In this document: positions 44,783-56,300 of the stretch, one piece after another
How positions within the stretch are numbered: the stretch's first letter is position 1
Layout: the number at the start of each line of letters is the position of its first letter
Assembly: GCA_036365515.1 (NCBI GenBank)
Contig: CM070876.1
Coordinates: 104,288,810-104,352,809, forward strand
Source: Torymus aiolomorphi
Taxonomy: Eukaryota > Arthropoda > Insecta > Hymenoptera > Torymidae
Direction of reading: 5' to 3'
Length of the DNA: 64,000 bases
Position numbers and translations under genes: made by a program
The notes under the pieces: model-generated
Told to the model about the DNA's origin: nothing
The model's input: only the letters and a program-made list of their open reading frames with translations
Databases searched by the model: none

Positions 44783-46820
44783 TGTAACGCTCGTTTTGAG
44801 CATTACAATTAGGGACAGAAAAATACGGAAAATCCCAGCTGTGGCTGTAAGGGCTCCTTTCTGGCTAACCATCCAGAATAGATAAACCTAACTTAAGAAA
44901 ATGAATGCTTGGCAGAAGAGGGCCCCAGCAACCCAGGCGAAATCCTAACTAACACTGTTACCTGTAAATTCTACTATTGTAGCGAAGACAGCACCCTTGT
45001 AGAGGAGCATTGCGAGCTCCTCGTGCTGAAACCATGCCTTGCTCCTGATGAAGATGACGATGTTCCTGCCATCCCTGATGCTGATACGTGCTGTGGCGGA
45101 GTAGGTGAGCTGTACTCACTGCGCACTGGTATCTTGACATGTGTGGGGGCGGCTGCTGATGTGAACCTGAAAAAAGGAAAATAGAATTAGTGTTATAAAG
45201 AAAAGGACGCTTTCGAAACGACACATGCGATAGAAAAGAGAAGCAGGGTACAAACTACATTAGATGCCAGGGGTATGTGGCGCAGGAGCGCCACTGGCTT
45301 CGTTGTCGACTCCATGTATGTACTTCTGCTGCTCACACCTGTGCATAAGTAACGATGAGGAAGTAGGGGCATCAGAAACAATAAGGAGGAACAAAAGCTA
45401 CCTTCTTTTCCATTTAGAAATGCCTCTGGATGCTCACACACTAGAAGAAGGCGGAACTGCATGGAAGCAACGGACTCCTCTGGGTGAACAGCCGTACCTG
45501 GAGAGAATGTGCTCCACATCAGCCCTGCCGTTCGTCTACTTGAGACCTGCAAAAACACAAGACTGAAGATTGGTAGAAGATCAGAAGGTAACAAGAGTAA
45601 ATCACTGATCCTACCTAGATGCATTGATATTCTGGATCTGAGGGAGCAGATGAACCTAATCTCCCCCAGTGTCGTGTTGTGTACCTGCCGCCACGGAGAG
45701 TACAGCCGTTGGAGGCTCCGCACACCTGGTGAGAGCCTCATTCGTCTCACCATCCTTGACGCACGCTACGTCAACACCAAGTTGTCGTCGTCGCCGCTGT
45801 CGTGCAGAACGCCGGGGCCGGCGCGCACATATACACTAGGCCGCGCGCTGCCGTCACGTGCGTCATGGGTGAGCGAGAGAGAAAGAGAGAGAGCCTAGTT
45901 TCCGAACAAGAACGAGTGGTGGCGCTCGCTCGCGGGGGCTTGAGGGCACGTTCGGTCGGCGGAGTGCGCGGCTCGGCCACTCCACTGTGGACCGTAGCAC
46001 GCACCGCTAGTCTTTGCCATTGTTTTATTGTCGCCACGCTTGTGTTGTTCGCACATAAGAGTGCTTGTGTCAGAAGCAGTGTCCGGGACAGTCGCCTACG
46101 GCACGCACCAACACTCTCCGAGATCCTCACCCGGTCAACGCTCCAGCCTCTCGACAACCAGTGACGGAGAGGACGACGCCAATCACCACCGGGCTCAACA
46201 CCTGCAGCCTCTCGTCGACGCGCGGACTTCTTGCGCTCTCGCCCAGCCTCGAGCTGGTAAGTGGTATAGGCCGCGTCCGCATCGTACTCCGGACTCTCTC
46301 TCGCATCTTGCGCACCAGCTCTAGACGTCACCTCGAGCTGGATGAACTAGTAGCTTTGCGCGTTGTTATCGTGTCGCATTACCGTCTTTATCGAAACTAC
46401 CGAAACCGCCCCTAAAATTGTACGCGCGAACGTAGCGCTTGAATTCGCGTCCCTTGTCCCATTCTCTCGAAACCGCTAGTCATTGCGTCGTGTTGTTAGT
46501 TTTCTTTGTACAGTAGGATTAGTTAGATTGCTGGAAAATGACCCAGCTGGCGCTCAACACTACACTTATAATTGACATTTTATTAATTACTTTTCTATTT
46601 AACTTTACCGATTTCTATTAAATAAATATCGAAGTGTTTCTATTAATTGTCGTGAGTGATCATTTAAAGATCCTTAACGTTTTCCATCTCCCTTGCGCTC
46701 ACTCATTAACTTGAAGAAATATATGTACCATTGCATGATAATAAGTTTTAATAGCCGTAATTATTGTTGGAGAGAATTCATCGTGACGCTGTACCATGGA
46801 TAAATCGTAAGTACACCGTT

Positions 46821-46823
<3 letters not shown>
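44783..46823. mobile_element. candidate solo LTR or LTR-ended element, 2.04 kb
   Basis: Begins TGTAACGCTCG and ends CACCGTTACA, so the ends are inverted TGTAACG/CGTTACA; ATAT lies on each side, though the right flank is an AT microsatellite so the duplication is weak evidence. The first 25 bases form a small hairpin (TGTAACGCTC...GAGCATTACA). Inside, 45800-46330 is GC-rich, and TTAAATAAATATCG at about 46618 could be a polyadenylation signal. It resembles in style the inserts at 22206 and 17385. The frames at 44909-45184 and 45193-45753 show no family and I do not annotate them as genes. Confidence 0.42.

Positions 46824-46882
<59 letters not shown>
46824..46882. repeat. (TA)n microsatellite
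   Basis: AT dinucleotide run of about 58 bp followed by a GA-rich patch (AGAGAAAGAGAGAGAAG). Confidence 0.97.
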
Positions 46883-46884
<2 letters not shown>

Positions 46885-47335
46885 AGAAAGAGAGAGAAGA
46901 AGAGATATAGAGAGAGGAGAAGAGAAAGAACTAACGAAGGCATTCAATCCGTGTCTCGCCGTTTTCTCATGCTCTGCAGTTGCTGCACTTTTCTTTGGGA
47001 AGAAAAAATACGGAAAGCGTTCGACTTGTAATTGAACTGTCAAATGAACGCGCATACGCCGCGCTGCGCTCGCGTGAGTTTGGCGTTATCCTTGATTTGA
47101 ATAATTAAGAAGTTTCCTTTCAAAAAGTTGCTCTGTAATAAATTGGTCTCGTTAATTGCGGAGAAAAGGCGCGCATTATAATAAATACGCTTCTTGCGCT
47201 GATGGCAGGAGGGTGGCATAGTTTTTTTTTAAAGAAAGCAGCCTGTTATTTGTGTATCGAGGTGACGAACTGACAACGGAGCGATGCAAAATTTGTCGAC
47301 AGAAGTGTCTTCTGCATCACAGATAGTTGTCATTA
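46883..47335. other. unassigned spacer
   Basis: Purine-rich then AT-rich sequence. No supported gene, terminal repeat or RNA feature seen. Confidence 0.4.
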
Positions 47336-47602
47336 GAGGGGCAATGCGGAGGGATAATACGGAGGGACGCGGAGGGATGCGGAGGGACAAGACCCTTTTT
47401 GCGGAGGGACGCGGAGGGACGCTGAGGGATGCGGAGGGACGCGGAGCGACGCGGAGGGACATGCGGAGGGACAATGCAGAACCCAAATAACGCAAAAAAA
47501 CAGTGAATTTTACATTATTTTGTGGGGGGCACTTTGCGGAGGGACGCGGAGGGATGCGGAAGGACGTGGAGGGACGCGGAGGAACGCGGTGGGACGCGGA
47601 TG
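47336..47602 (+). repeat. 10-bp G-rich minisatellite
   Basis: Units of GCGGAGGGAC or GCGGAGGGAT, in two blocks (47345-47480 and 47536-47602) separated by an AT-rich gap of about 55 bp. Runs of GGGA on one strand could form quadruplex structures. Confidence 0.9.
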
Positions 47603-48730
47603 GTTAATAACGACTCAATTCAGCTTACAACTATATAGTATAGTAAGATATATATTCCCGTGTCTGGGCGACGATGACCTAACCTTACACATCTTTACAC
47701 ATTTATACACTTCGAGCATGTTAGTATATGCTCAAAGTATATGTACACAATAAATATCGTGGATCACCGATTTTTCATCGTGCATTCAATAACCTACAAA
47801 ACGCAATAAACGTTCTACATCTATATGGATCCGGAATTAATGCGACAAGAATTCCTGCAATGAGTTCATATTATATGTGAGCAAATGTTAATAAACAATG
47901 AAAATTTTAGCATAGAGAAAGACATATCGGCTATTTATGAAATAACTTGTTTTTGTAACATGCAACCATGTCGTTTTCCAGTGAAGTAAATTTGTGGGTT
48001 TTTATGTAAATAAAAAATACAGATCATTTAGTAGATTTAGATAAAAGTGTTGTTTAATACAGAGCATAAATGGCTAAAATAAAATAAGTAAATAAATAAG
48101 TGAATTTATTAAAAAACGTATTTCAAAATAAATTGATGATGTGTTTCAGTAAGCAATAATATCAGTAAACATCTATCTTGACAGCTTTTCTTTACAAGGA
48201 CATTTTGAATTTCAAATGGACTGTACAGTACGATAAAAAAATGCAGTATAACATATGTTTGCAACATTTACAAAACACTGCTATGGATATTTGTGTAATA
48301 AACATTGATGTTTATTACACAAATATCATTTTGAAATGATTCAGAGGAGTCATTAGTAAATATTTTTCTACACAAGATACAGATAATAATTTCAAAAAGT
48401 TATACATATACAAGAATTACAACTATATTAACATAAAAGAAGATATTAACATAAAAACAAACAAACTAAAAATTTATGAAGTTCATTGCATGTCAATGCA
48501 TCAAAGAATGAATTATCAAGTATTTTATTACATTAAGGGATGGTTCATTATTATGAGAAAACAACACGCAAACATATTAGCAAACTGTATAGACTGTATC
48601 TTATTTTCATAGATAACTTTGTTCTGGTTGAAGTTAGTTGTTGCTTCCTCATAGAGGAAGCTTTGTAACGGTGAAAAAAATTTTCGAAAAAAAATATTCA
48701 AAAAGATGTTTTAAGGCGATATATGTGTAT
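47603..48730. other. AT-rich stretch with a perfect 20-bp hairpin
   Basis: No gene is supported. At 48286-48327 a perfect inverted repeat occurs: GATATTTGTGTAATAAACAT, two bases, and its exact complement. The remainder is unremarkable AT-rich DNA. Confidence 0.6.
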
Positions 48731-48765
48731 ATTAGTTGATTTTGATCATTCTTGTTTTCGTGGAT

Positions 48766-48830
48766 GTATGTGTGTGTGTGTGCGCGTGTGTGTGTGAGTG
48801 TGTATGTGTGTGTGTGTGTGTGTGTGTGTA
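48766..48830. repeat. (GT)n microsatellite
   Basis: GT run with a few CG and AG interruptions. Confidence 0.95.
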
Positions 48831-49822
48831 TTTGAACTCTTCATATCTCCGAAACGAATCGACCGATTTTCATCGGGTAAAGCTTATTCTCTTTGTCTCG
48901 CGGGAAAAGAAAGATACCCTGATGGATTTGAGTTTTTATTGATTTTATTTTGTTTTATAACCAAAAAAAGAGTTTAAATTTTTAGTTTTTTTTATTTTTT
49001 CATATCTTATAATCATTATTACATAATACAATAAACTTTTCTTGAAAGGTATTTAAATTACCTATATTTTCCTTTTTTAAATTTAAAATATCTTCATTCT
49101 GTCAATTGTTATTAAGGAAAACTTTTTTATATTTCATAAATTAATTTCTCAAAAAATAATTTATTTATCGACTTGAAATAAATAATCAGTTATTACACTA
49201 ATTGGAAACTATATGTGGTTAAAATTTCAAGAGATTATCTTCATTTGTTTTTTAGAAAAAAATTATTTAAAAAAAATTTGCGTTTTTGTTGTCGCACGAT
49301 AACTAGAGCAAAAATTATCGAATCGTCCTGAAATTTGGCACAGATGTAGCTTTTATATATCTTCAGATGAAGTTCGTTGCCCAAAAAATCGGTTCATTAC
49401 GAAAAAAGATATAACGCACAGTTTAAGCTAAATCCGGACCCATGACCCACTCCTAGTTAGTCTAACCGTACAAGATAAAGTATTAAATTTTAAATATTAT
49501 AATTAAAAAGTAATTAAAGGGATCAATAAATTAAGTTTGAGAAAGCTATTTTTATATGAGTTGAACATGTGATGGTGTGAATCAATCATTATTATCCATT
49601 GAGGCCACCAAAAGATTATGTTCAAGTCTATAAAAACACGCCACCTCCTGTGGTAAAAACAAAAAGAAATACTACTGCAGATATTTCTCTAGCAGAGCCT
49701 TGTTCTACTTTAGGTGTTTTAATTATCGATGCTTTACTGACCCTATGATTTCTAAAGGTAAACTAGCATTATTAAAATCCGGAATAGTAAGATATAAGAT
49801 TTTCTTAGATTTTATTTTAGAA
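48831..49822. other. AT-rich stretch of repeat-like character
   Basis: No gene is supported. Phrases such as CATATCTCCGAAACGAATCG and ACTAGAGCAAAAATTATCG suggest old dispersed repeat, but the family is not identified. Confidence 0.35.
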
Positions 49823-50728
49823 GTACATTATGCTCAAGTATTTTATATCAAAAAGTTATATCCATACAAGAATGTCAAGAAAGCATTTATTCTTAGTGAT
49901 TCTTAGTTCATAAACTTGTTGTGATTTTAATTTACAAGACTATGTGTGGGTTATTAATTTAAGTAGTTTCAATCAATAATAATTTCAAGATGGTATATAT
50001 ACTATAAAAGAATATCGAGAAAGATTTTTTCTCACAATGATTCTTAGTTTATAAACTTTTGTTTTCAATTTTATAAGATGTGTAGCAAGTGAGAATTTCA
50101 ACAATTCCAAGTATTGAGAATCTCTCTATCTCTCCCTCACCCTCTACCCCATCCCTCCCACTCTCCCTCTCCCTCTCTCTCAACATCCGTCAAACTGAGT
50201 ACCAAAAACTTTAATGAGAGCTTAAATATTTTTTTTTTACAAACAACACGTTTTTTAAAAGATAATCTTTTATACTTAAAAAATTATCTTTTAAAAAACG
50301 TGTTGTTTGTAAAAAAAAAAAATATTTAAGCTCTCATTAAAGTTTTTGGTACTCAGTTTGACGGATGTTGAGAGAGAGGGAGAGGGAGAGGGGGAGGGAT
50401 GGGGGAGAGGGCGAGGGAGAGATAGAGAGATTCTCAATACTTGGAATTGTTGAAATTCTCACTTGCTACACATCTTATAAAATTGAAAACAAAAGTTTAT
50501 AAACTAAGAATTATTGTGAGAAAAAATCTTTCTCGATATTCTTTTATAGTATATATACCATCTTGAAATTATTATTGATTGAAACTACTTAAATTAATAA
50601 CCCACACATAGTCTTGTAAATTAAAATCACAACAAATTTATGAACTAAGAATCACTAAGAATAAATGCTTTCTTGACATTCTTGTATGGATATAACTTTT
50701 TGATATAAAATACTTGAGCATGATGTAC
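49823..50728. repeat. large foldback, arms about 445 bp
   Basis: The left arm (49823 to about 50267) and the right arm (about 50283 to 50728) are almost perfect reverse complements around a 15-base loop (near TTTTATACTTAAAAA). The outer ends read GTACATTATGCTCAAG and CTTGAGCATGATGTAC. Each arm includes a pyrimidine-rich segment near 50125-50180 and its complement near 50370-50425. No ORF of note and no clear target duplication. It may be a foldback transposon or a palindromic duplication. Confidence 0.95.
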
Positions 50729-51015
50729 GTTTTTACAATATAATTTGTCTAGTCCTTTTAGTTCTTCTAGTCTCGTCTATTCAATAAGTACTCTTCACAA
50801 GTGGTAATAATTGTTTTCATGACTGTACAAATAATAATATTGTTGATATAAAACTTCCTACGAAAGTATAAAATAAGGCAAGTATAGACGTTTTTTCTGT
50901 ATAATATCTACCTATAAAATAATAATATTTATGATTTTGTAAAAGAAATCAAATAAATACCAGTGAAAATCTTTTACTTCTTTGAGTCATTATATGCTGA
51001 ACAAATTCTACGTAA
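50729..51015. other. AT-rich spacer
   Basis: No gene or repeat end recognised between the foldback and the 381-bp tandem repeat. Confidence 0.4.
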
Positions 51016-51519
51016 GTAAGTACATTCAAATTGTTCACTGCAAATCAGACAAACGAAAGTTGTGAAATCAATTATCGGATAGTCAAATAATGCAAACAAC
51101 TCTCGGAAACTACTGTATGACTGTTCTCAGAAATTTATTCAAATTTCTGCATCTTTCTACACAAATTAAACACAAGAAAGTACTAAAATCAATTTATTGT
51201 AGTCAAGTACCCATAAGTTAACTTGACTGACATAATACAACTTTTCGTACCTACTCAAACATATTCAGCCAGCGGGCATAAAGTATTACTTATCGCCCAA
51301 GAGGCGTAACAGCTCCCGTACTCCTACAAACCTTTATAGAACCTACGCACTTTACGTCCGTGTGGGCAAAAATTATTTCAATTTTATAATATTTTGTAAG
51401 TACATACAAATTGTTCATTGTAAATCAAACAAGCGAAAGTTGTGAAATCAATTACCGATAGTGAAGTAATGCAAGCAAACCTCCGAAAGAACTGTATGAC
51501 TGTTCTCAGAAATGTATTC
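51016..51519 (+). repeat. 381-bp tandem repeat, units 1 and start of 2
   Basis: GTAAGTACATTCAAATTGTTCACTG starts at 51016 and recurs as GTAAGTACATACAAATTGTTCATTG at 51397; GACTGTTCTCAGAAAT also recurs. The second unit is cut at 51519 by the TIR transposon and resumes at 63033. Confidence 0.85.
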
Positions 51520-51935
51520 AAAGGCTATAGCGGGATAAGATGGTCAAAATTGCACTCACCTGGATTTTTTTGGGATTGACCATTCGAAAGTATATTATTA
51601 AAAATCTCTCTAGCCAAATTTTCAGCTCCCTAGGTGATGATTTGAGTCTCCTAACCTAAAAAACGATTTTTTTTTCTATTTAGTTCTATATCTTCAAATT
51701 TCACTGTCAGAACTACCATTTTTGCATCAAATAATGCTATAAAATTAAATTATAAACATTTTTTTCGTGTTTTTTACCATGTTTTTGCAACATAACCTCA
51801 AAGAAGATCGTTCAATACGTATTAGGACATACAAAAATATTCTAAAAATTTTTTTAATGAAAAAAATTTTTTAGAATTGAGTATTACTTCTCCGGTAGCT
51901 ACAAAAGGCCTGATATAGCCTTTTTCAGGCGCAGG
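51520..51935 (+). repeat. left TIR of the 11.5-kb transposon
   Basis: About 416 bp matching the right TIR inverted: the first 150 bp (to CTAACCTAAAAAACG) are nearly identical, then the match resumes at ATATCTTCAAATT and runs to CCTGATATAGCCTTTTT. The block thus also ends with an inverted form of its own start (AAAGGCTAT...ATAGCCTTT). Confidence 0.88.
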
Positions 51936-52167
51936 GAAACTGCATATTACAGAATTATTCGTGAAACATATGAACATATGTATGTATTTGTAACTATGCA
52001 TCAATATTAATTATTATGAGTTGATATGCAGATAGTCAAGTACCGCATGGAGTATATATTCATCTGTACTTCAACTACTGATCTGCATAATTATAATAAT
52101 AAAAATATGCTTTAAAGTAACAAACGATTGAAATAGTTCAGTAATTGAATATCAACATGTGGGGTGC

Positions 52168-52263
52168 GTTTTTTTTATTGGTCGTTTCGCTAGTGAACCG
52201 ACTATTTCAGTCGATTCTGCTGTCTAGTTATAAAAAAAAAAGAGTTGAAATAGACAAATTGTG
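52168..52263 (+). repeat. internal inverted repeat, left copy
   Basis: TCGTTTCGCTAGTGAACC, then GTCGATTCTGCTGTCTAG and TTGAAATAGACAAATTGTG. An inverted, diverged copy (about 75% by eye) is at 57828-57920. The LINE inserted directly inside this pair. Confidence 0.65.
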
Positions 52264-52516
52264 TTAAAATATATTTATTTATTTATTTATTAAACCAGAG
52301 TAAGTACATAGGTATTACGATAATATCAATATACATTTTTACATTACATGCGTAACCCAGCAGAGGAAGTATTTCCTGTATGCTGGTCTGGTGACTTAAA
52401 CTAACTTAAAACTAAATTGAAGTATTGTCCCTGATTGTTTGTCGATCTTGTATCCCCGTAGCTAGCAGCTACGGAGTCAAGTCGACAACCACACATTATT
52501 CATGACTTTTCTTCTA

Positions 52517-53425
52517 TCACCAATATCTAACCAACATTTGTCTTGCTGTTGTAAATGATTCCGTGGATGCGTTTCTGTCTCTTGCAAAGATGATTCTTTC
52601 GTAGCTGTTTAGTCTTGTTGGGCAGGTGAGTCCCACTGCACAGGTAACTCTGTAGTGTGGGAACATCAATCTGTGTTGGTTGGCTGAGTCACATTTACAT
52701 GTTGATGTAAAAACAATGTCGTCTACTACTATGAGATCGTTGTATTTCGGGTGCTGTTCTAGAGTATACATTGAGTTTGTAAATGTTTGTTTACCTCGAA
52801 TGCCTCTGTCGAAAAACAGTAGTGCTTTATTACAGCCTAGATAGTTGAGGTCTCCGTAAGACATGCGGTAGGTGTTATCTTGCAGTATAGGCTTTCCCGG
52901 TGCGCCACTTGCTTCCATTGACATGGTTTTTGTATTGTTATCCTCAGCCATTTTATCTATCGTACTAAATACAGTTTCTATGGGATTATATTTTTCGTTG
53001 TTGTGTTCCTTTTTTATTTCAATATCTTTGGATTTTTCTTTGACAAAGTGTATATGTTTTATTTCATTATTTCCGTTAGTAATACGATAGTCACAACACT
53101 TATTGCTTAAAGTTGTATTTTTGTTGCTCTCTGAGAGCGTCCACCTGTTAGCAATCATATTTGCAATTTCGATGATAATTTGTTGATTAATATTGAGTTT
53201 TCGGATTTTGTTCCAGTTGTAATTAGACAATCGACGATGAGAACGTTTATAATGTAGTGTGCATAACCCGTGTGCGCATATATATGTTCTTATATCCAGT
53301 AACAGTTTATCGGACTCTAAACTCCCCATGGACTTCCAATGTGGGAGGTCTGTGTCCGATATCTTTATTAGTGAATAATATAGTTGCTTTATCTGTTTAC
53401 AGTTAATATTATTAGTATTATTCAT
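52517..53425 (-). CDS. LINE ORF3, unknown function
   Basis: Intact 302-codon frame whose ATG (53425) lies 15 bases after the ORF2 stop (53441). It has a helical N-terminus with HYKRSHRRLSNYNWNKIRK, a Lys/Glu-rich middle, then a more ordered C-terminal part with ALLFFDRGIRGKQTFTNSM and a Cys cluster (STCKCDSANQHR, then VTCAVGLTCPTRL). I recognise no family. Most CR1 elements have only ORF1 and ORF2, so an intact frame here suggests a gained or captured gene; expression would need reinitiation or a separate transcript. Confidence 0.65.
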   Translation of the reverse strand: MNNTNNINCKQIKQLYYSLIKISDTDLPHWKSMGSLESDKLLLDIRTYICAHGLCTLHYKRSHRRLSNYNWNKIRKLNINQQIIIEIANMIANRWTLSESNKNTTLSNKCCDYRITNGNNEIKHIHFVKEKSKDIEIKKEHNNEKYNPIETVFSTIDKMAEDNNTKTMSMEASGAPGKPILQDNTYRMSYGDLNYLGCNKALLFFDRGIRGKQTFTNSMYTLEQHPKYNDLIVVDDIVFTSTCKCDSANQHRLMFPHYRVTCAVGLTCPTRLNSYERIIFARDRNASTESFTTARQMLVRYW

Positions 53426-53440
53426 GGGTGTTTTATTATG

Positions 53441-55155
53441 CTAGATGTTTGCTTTTATCCAGATCTTGATTTTATATTTCAGACTTTTTTTATTCGTTAT
53501 TGTTTTAAGGTCATTAGGCAGTTTGTTGTAGGTAGTTAGTGCTCTAATGTAGCTGTTTTTGATGCTGATGCGTTTACAACGTTTAGGTATTGGTATACTT
53601 TTATTCCTCGTTACTTTGTCGGATTCTATATATTTGTCTTGTAATTCTTTGTAATGAAATATTAGTGACTCAAAGGTAAAAATTTGCTCTATATTTAGTG
53701 GATTTCTGTCATAAATAAAATTGTTTTTATTTATAAGTTTAAGCAGTCTGTTTTGCAGGCTTTGTAAGCTTTTGGTTCTACCTGCGTAAGCGCCTCCCAG
53801 GCTATAATACCGTAGGAGGTGATACTGTGGAACAACGCATAGTAAATCATACGGAGATTGTCTGTGTCCATTATAATAGACAGTTTGTATAAAATGAAAG
53901 TAAGGTATTTGGTCTTATTATATATATTTTTGGTGTGTATATCCCATTTCATGTTGCTATCGAAAGTTACTCCTAGGTATTTGGTGTTTTCTACTCTTTT
54001 GATGTTTTTTCCTTGTATGCAAATGTTCATATTTTTAGGCGTGCTTTTATAATTGCTGCCGAATTCCATGTATATTGTTTTGTCCTTGTTGAGAGATAGT
54101 TTATTTAGTGCTAGCCAGTCGGCTATTTCTTGTAGGTAGTCGTTCATTTTAGTTTCTACTTCTTGCCAGGTTTTACCTATTGCTATGATCGCAGTGTCGT
54201 CAGCGTATGACAATATTGTATCTTCAGGCATTGAAGATAACATATCATTAATATAAATAATGAACAGCAGTGGTCCAAGTATTGTACCTTGCGGTACTCC
54301 CATATAGACAGTTTTGTATTGGCTATAATCATTACCTATTTTCACCCTTTGTTTCCTATTACTTAGATAACTTTTTATGAGGTTATATGCGCTACCTCTG
54401 ATGCCGTAGTTATATAGTTTATCAAGCAAAATTTGATGATCTACTGTATCGAATGCTTTCGCTAGATCGAGGAATGTAATAGCTATTGGGTCGCTTGCAT
54501 CTATGTGGTTATAGATTGTGTTAGTTATTTGATATAGTGCATCTTTAGTGCCTCTATTTTTCCTGAATCCAAATTGTTTATTTGAGATCAAGTTACATTT
54601 ATCTATGAAAGATGATATTCTACTATGCAGTAGTTTTTCCAATACTTTTGCAACATTTGAGATCAGGGAAATTGGTCTGTAGTTTGTTGGCAGATGCTTT
54701 TCTTTGACTTTATGTATTGGTATAATATCCGCAATCTTTAAAGCATCAGGCCAAATTTCTTTCTCTAAGCATAAGTTGGTTATGTGAACCAGTGGGTCGG
54801 AGATGTGTGATATTAAAACTTTGAGTGAGAGTGTGCTAATACCATCACACCCACCATTTTTATTTTCCATGTTTAATATTGTTTTTTGTATTTCTTGATG
54901 ATTAGTAGGATATAGAAAAATACTCTTGTTATTCTTAGTAGGCAGCCTTACTCTTTTGTTTGGTGGAGTTTTAATTTTGTCACACAGTTGTTTACCAACG
55001 TTGCAGAAGAAGTTGTTGATATGTTCAGAAATTTCTTTTGAGTCGGTTATTTTTTTGTTGTTATTATCCATGATAAAATTAATGTTGTTATTTATTTTAC
55101 TATTTTTTCCAATTTTGTTATTAATTAATCTCCAGAGATTCCTTTGATTGTTCAT
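53441..55155 (-). pseudogene. LINE ORF2, reverse transcriptase part
   Basis: Open from 55155 to 53731, then a one-base shift in a short G run near 53797 moves the C-terminal part to another frame that ends at TAG 53441. RT motifs: NYRPISLISNVAKVLEKLL, FGFRKNRGTKDAL, FLDLAKAFDTVDH, GVPQGTILGPLLFIIYIND, the catalytic LSYADDTAI, and LNKLSLNKDKTIYMEFG. The wording is that of the CR1 clade. The enzyme copies element RNA at the nicked target. Its ATG overlaps the stop of the endonuclease frame as ATGA at 55152-55155. Confidence 0.92.
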
Positions 55156-56300
55156 GTTTGATTGTATTTGCTTTCTATCATGGTCCTTTTTTGCTTGGTT
55201 GATAATGTGGTTAAGTATCTTAATGTAGTTTTTGTAATTTTCTTTTTTACAGAGTTAGTAGGATCCTTCTTCCATATATTATATAGTTTTTCTTTATTTT
55301 TACACGAATTTATTATTGCTTTTGTTATCCAAATTTTCCTCGGTTTCATGTTGTTTTGTTTATTGCTATGCGTCTTAATTATTGACTTGTTTAGGCATGT
55401 TTGAATTTTTTGTATAAGGTTATTTAAGGCTTGGTTGGGATCTGTTATTAATGAGATATCTGCCCATTTTATAGTTCCTGCTGTTTTTTCCAATTTATTG
55501 TAATTAAATCTTTTTCCTAATTTGGTACTGGATTGTTTTTTAATATTTTTTAATGACATCATTATGGGAAAATGGTCGGTAAAAGGTGTTTTTAGTAAGT
55601 AGGTTTTATATTTAATTTTGTCTAGTTTAATGAAAAAGTTATCTATACAGGTGCCATTGCTATTGTTATTAATATCTGATGGTCTAGTTATACTTTTAAA
55701 TCCTGGGCAGTAACCATTTTCTAATAGTATTTGTAAAAAGTCTTGATCTAAAACATCTTGGCTTAATATATCAAAATTGAAGTCTCCTATTATTATATTA
55801 TTTTTTTGTTTCTTGCTTATTTTTAGAAAATTTTTAATATTCATTAAGAATTCAGTTTTATGTATGTCATGTGATCGGTAAATTGATGATAATGTTATGT
55901 TTTTGTTATTTTCAAGTGTGATTTTCGTGTTCATTATTCTAAGTTTATTTATTTGTATAATTTCCGTGGTTTCTGTGATGTCTTCACTTATATATAATAC
56001 TACACCATCCGATTGGTTTATGTTGCTTTCATTATAGTACATTCTATATTTTGGAATATTAAAAAATTCGTGGTGTTCAAGTTTCCATGTTTCAGTACAT
56101 ACTATAATACAAGGCTTTGTAACAAGCCTGTTTAAGAATACTAATAGTTTATTGTAATTAGCATTTAAACTTCTTATATTAACGCAAAGAATTAATTCTT
56201 TGACTGTAGCTAGGCATCTATTTAATTCGGTTACACTATTTGTGATATGTTCGTTGTCAAATATTACCTCTTGAGAATCAAGATTCATTTTCATTTTCAT
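55152..56300 (-). CDS. LINE ORF2, endonuclease part
   Basis: Open frame of 382 codons. AP-endonuclease-like motifs are complete: NIRSLNANYNKLL, VCTETWKLE with the catalytic Glu, IIIGDFNFDIL, and TDHFPIMMSL, the C-terminal DH motif. This domain nicks the target to start target-primed reverse transcription. ORF2 starts at ATG 56300, overlapping the end of ORF1 by 23 bases in another frame. In a canonical ORF2 this would continue directly into RT; here it ends in an ATGA overlap. Confidence 0.9.
   Translation of the reverse strand: MKMKMNLDSQEVIFDNEHITNSVTELNRCLATVKELILCVNIRSLNANYNKLLVFLNRLVTKPCIIVCTETWKLEHHEFFNIPKYRMYYNESNINQSDGVVLYISEDITETTEIIQINKLRIMNTKITLENNKNITLSSIYRSHDIHKTEFLMNIKNFLKISKKQKNNIIIGDFNFDILSQDVLDQDFLQILLENGYCPGFKSITRPSDINNNSNGTCIDNFFIKLDKIKYKTYLLKTPFTDHFPIMMSLKNIKKQSSTKLGKRFNYNKLEKTAGTIKWADISLITDPNQALNNLIQKIQTCLNKSIIKTHSNKQNNMKPRKIWITKAIINSCKNKEKLYNIWKKDPTNSVKKKITKTTLRYLTTLSTKQKRTMIESKYNQT

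Noticed and set aside
44909..45753. 91-codon plus-strand and 186-codon minus-strand ORFs
   Set aside because: No recognisable domain, inside a candidate LTR, no splice or start context that supports them.
45771..46415. 186-codon minus-strand and three plus-strand ORFs
   Set aside because: Mutually overlapping frames in GC-rich LTR-like sequence; none has a domain.
49700..49906. 68-codon ORF
   Set aside because: Part of the left arm of the foldback; AT-rich and without domain features.
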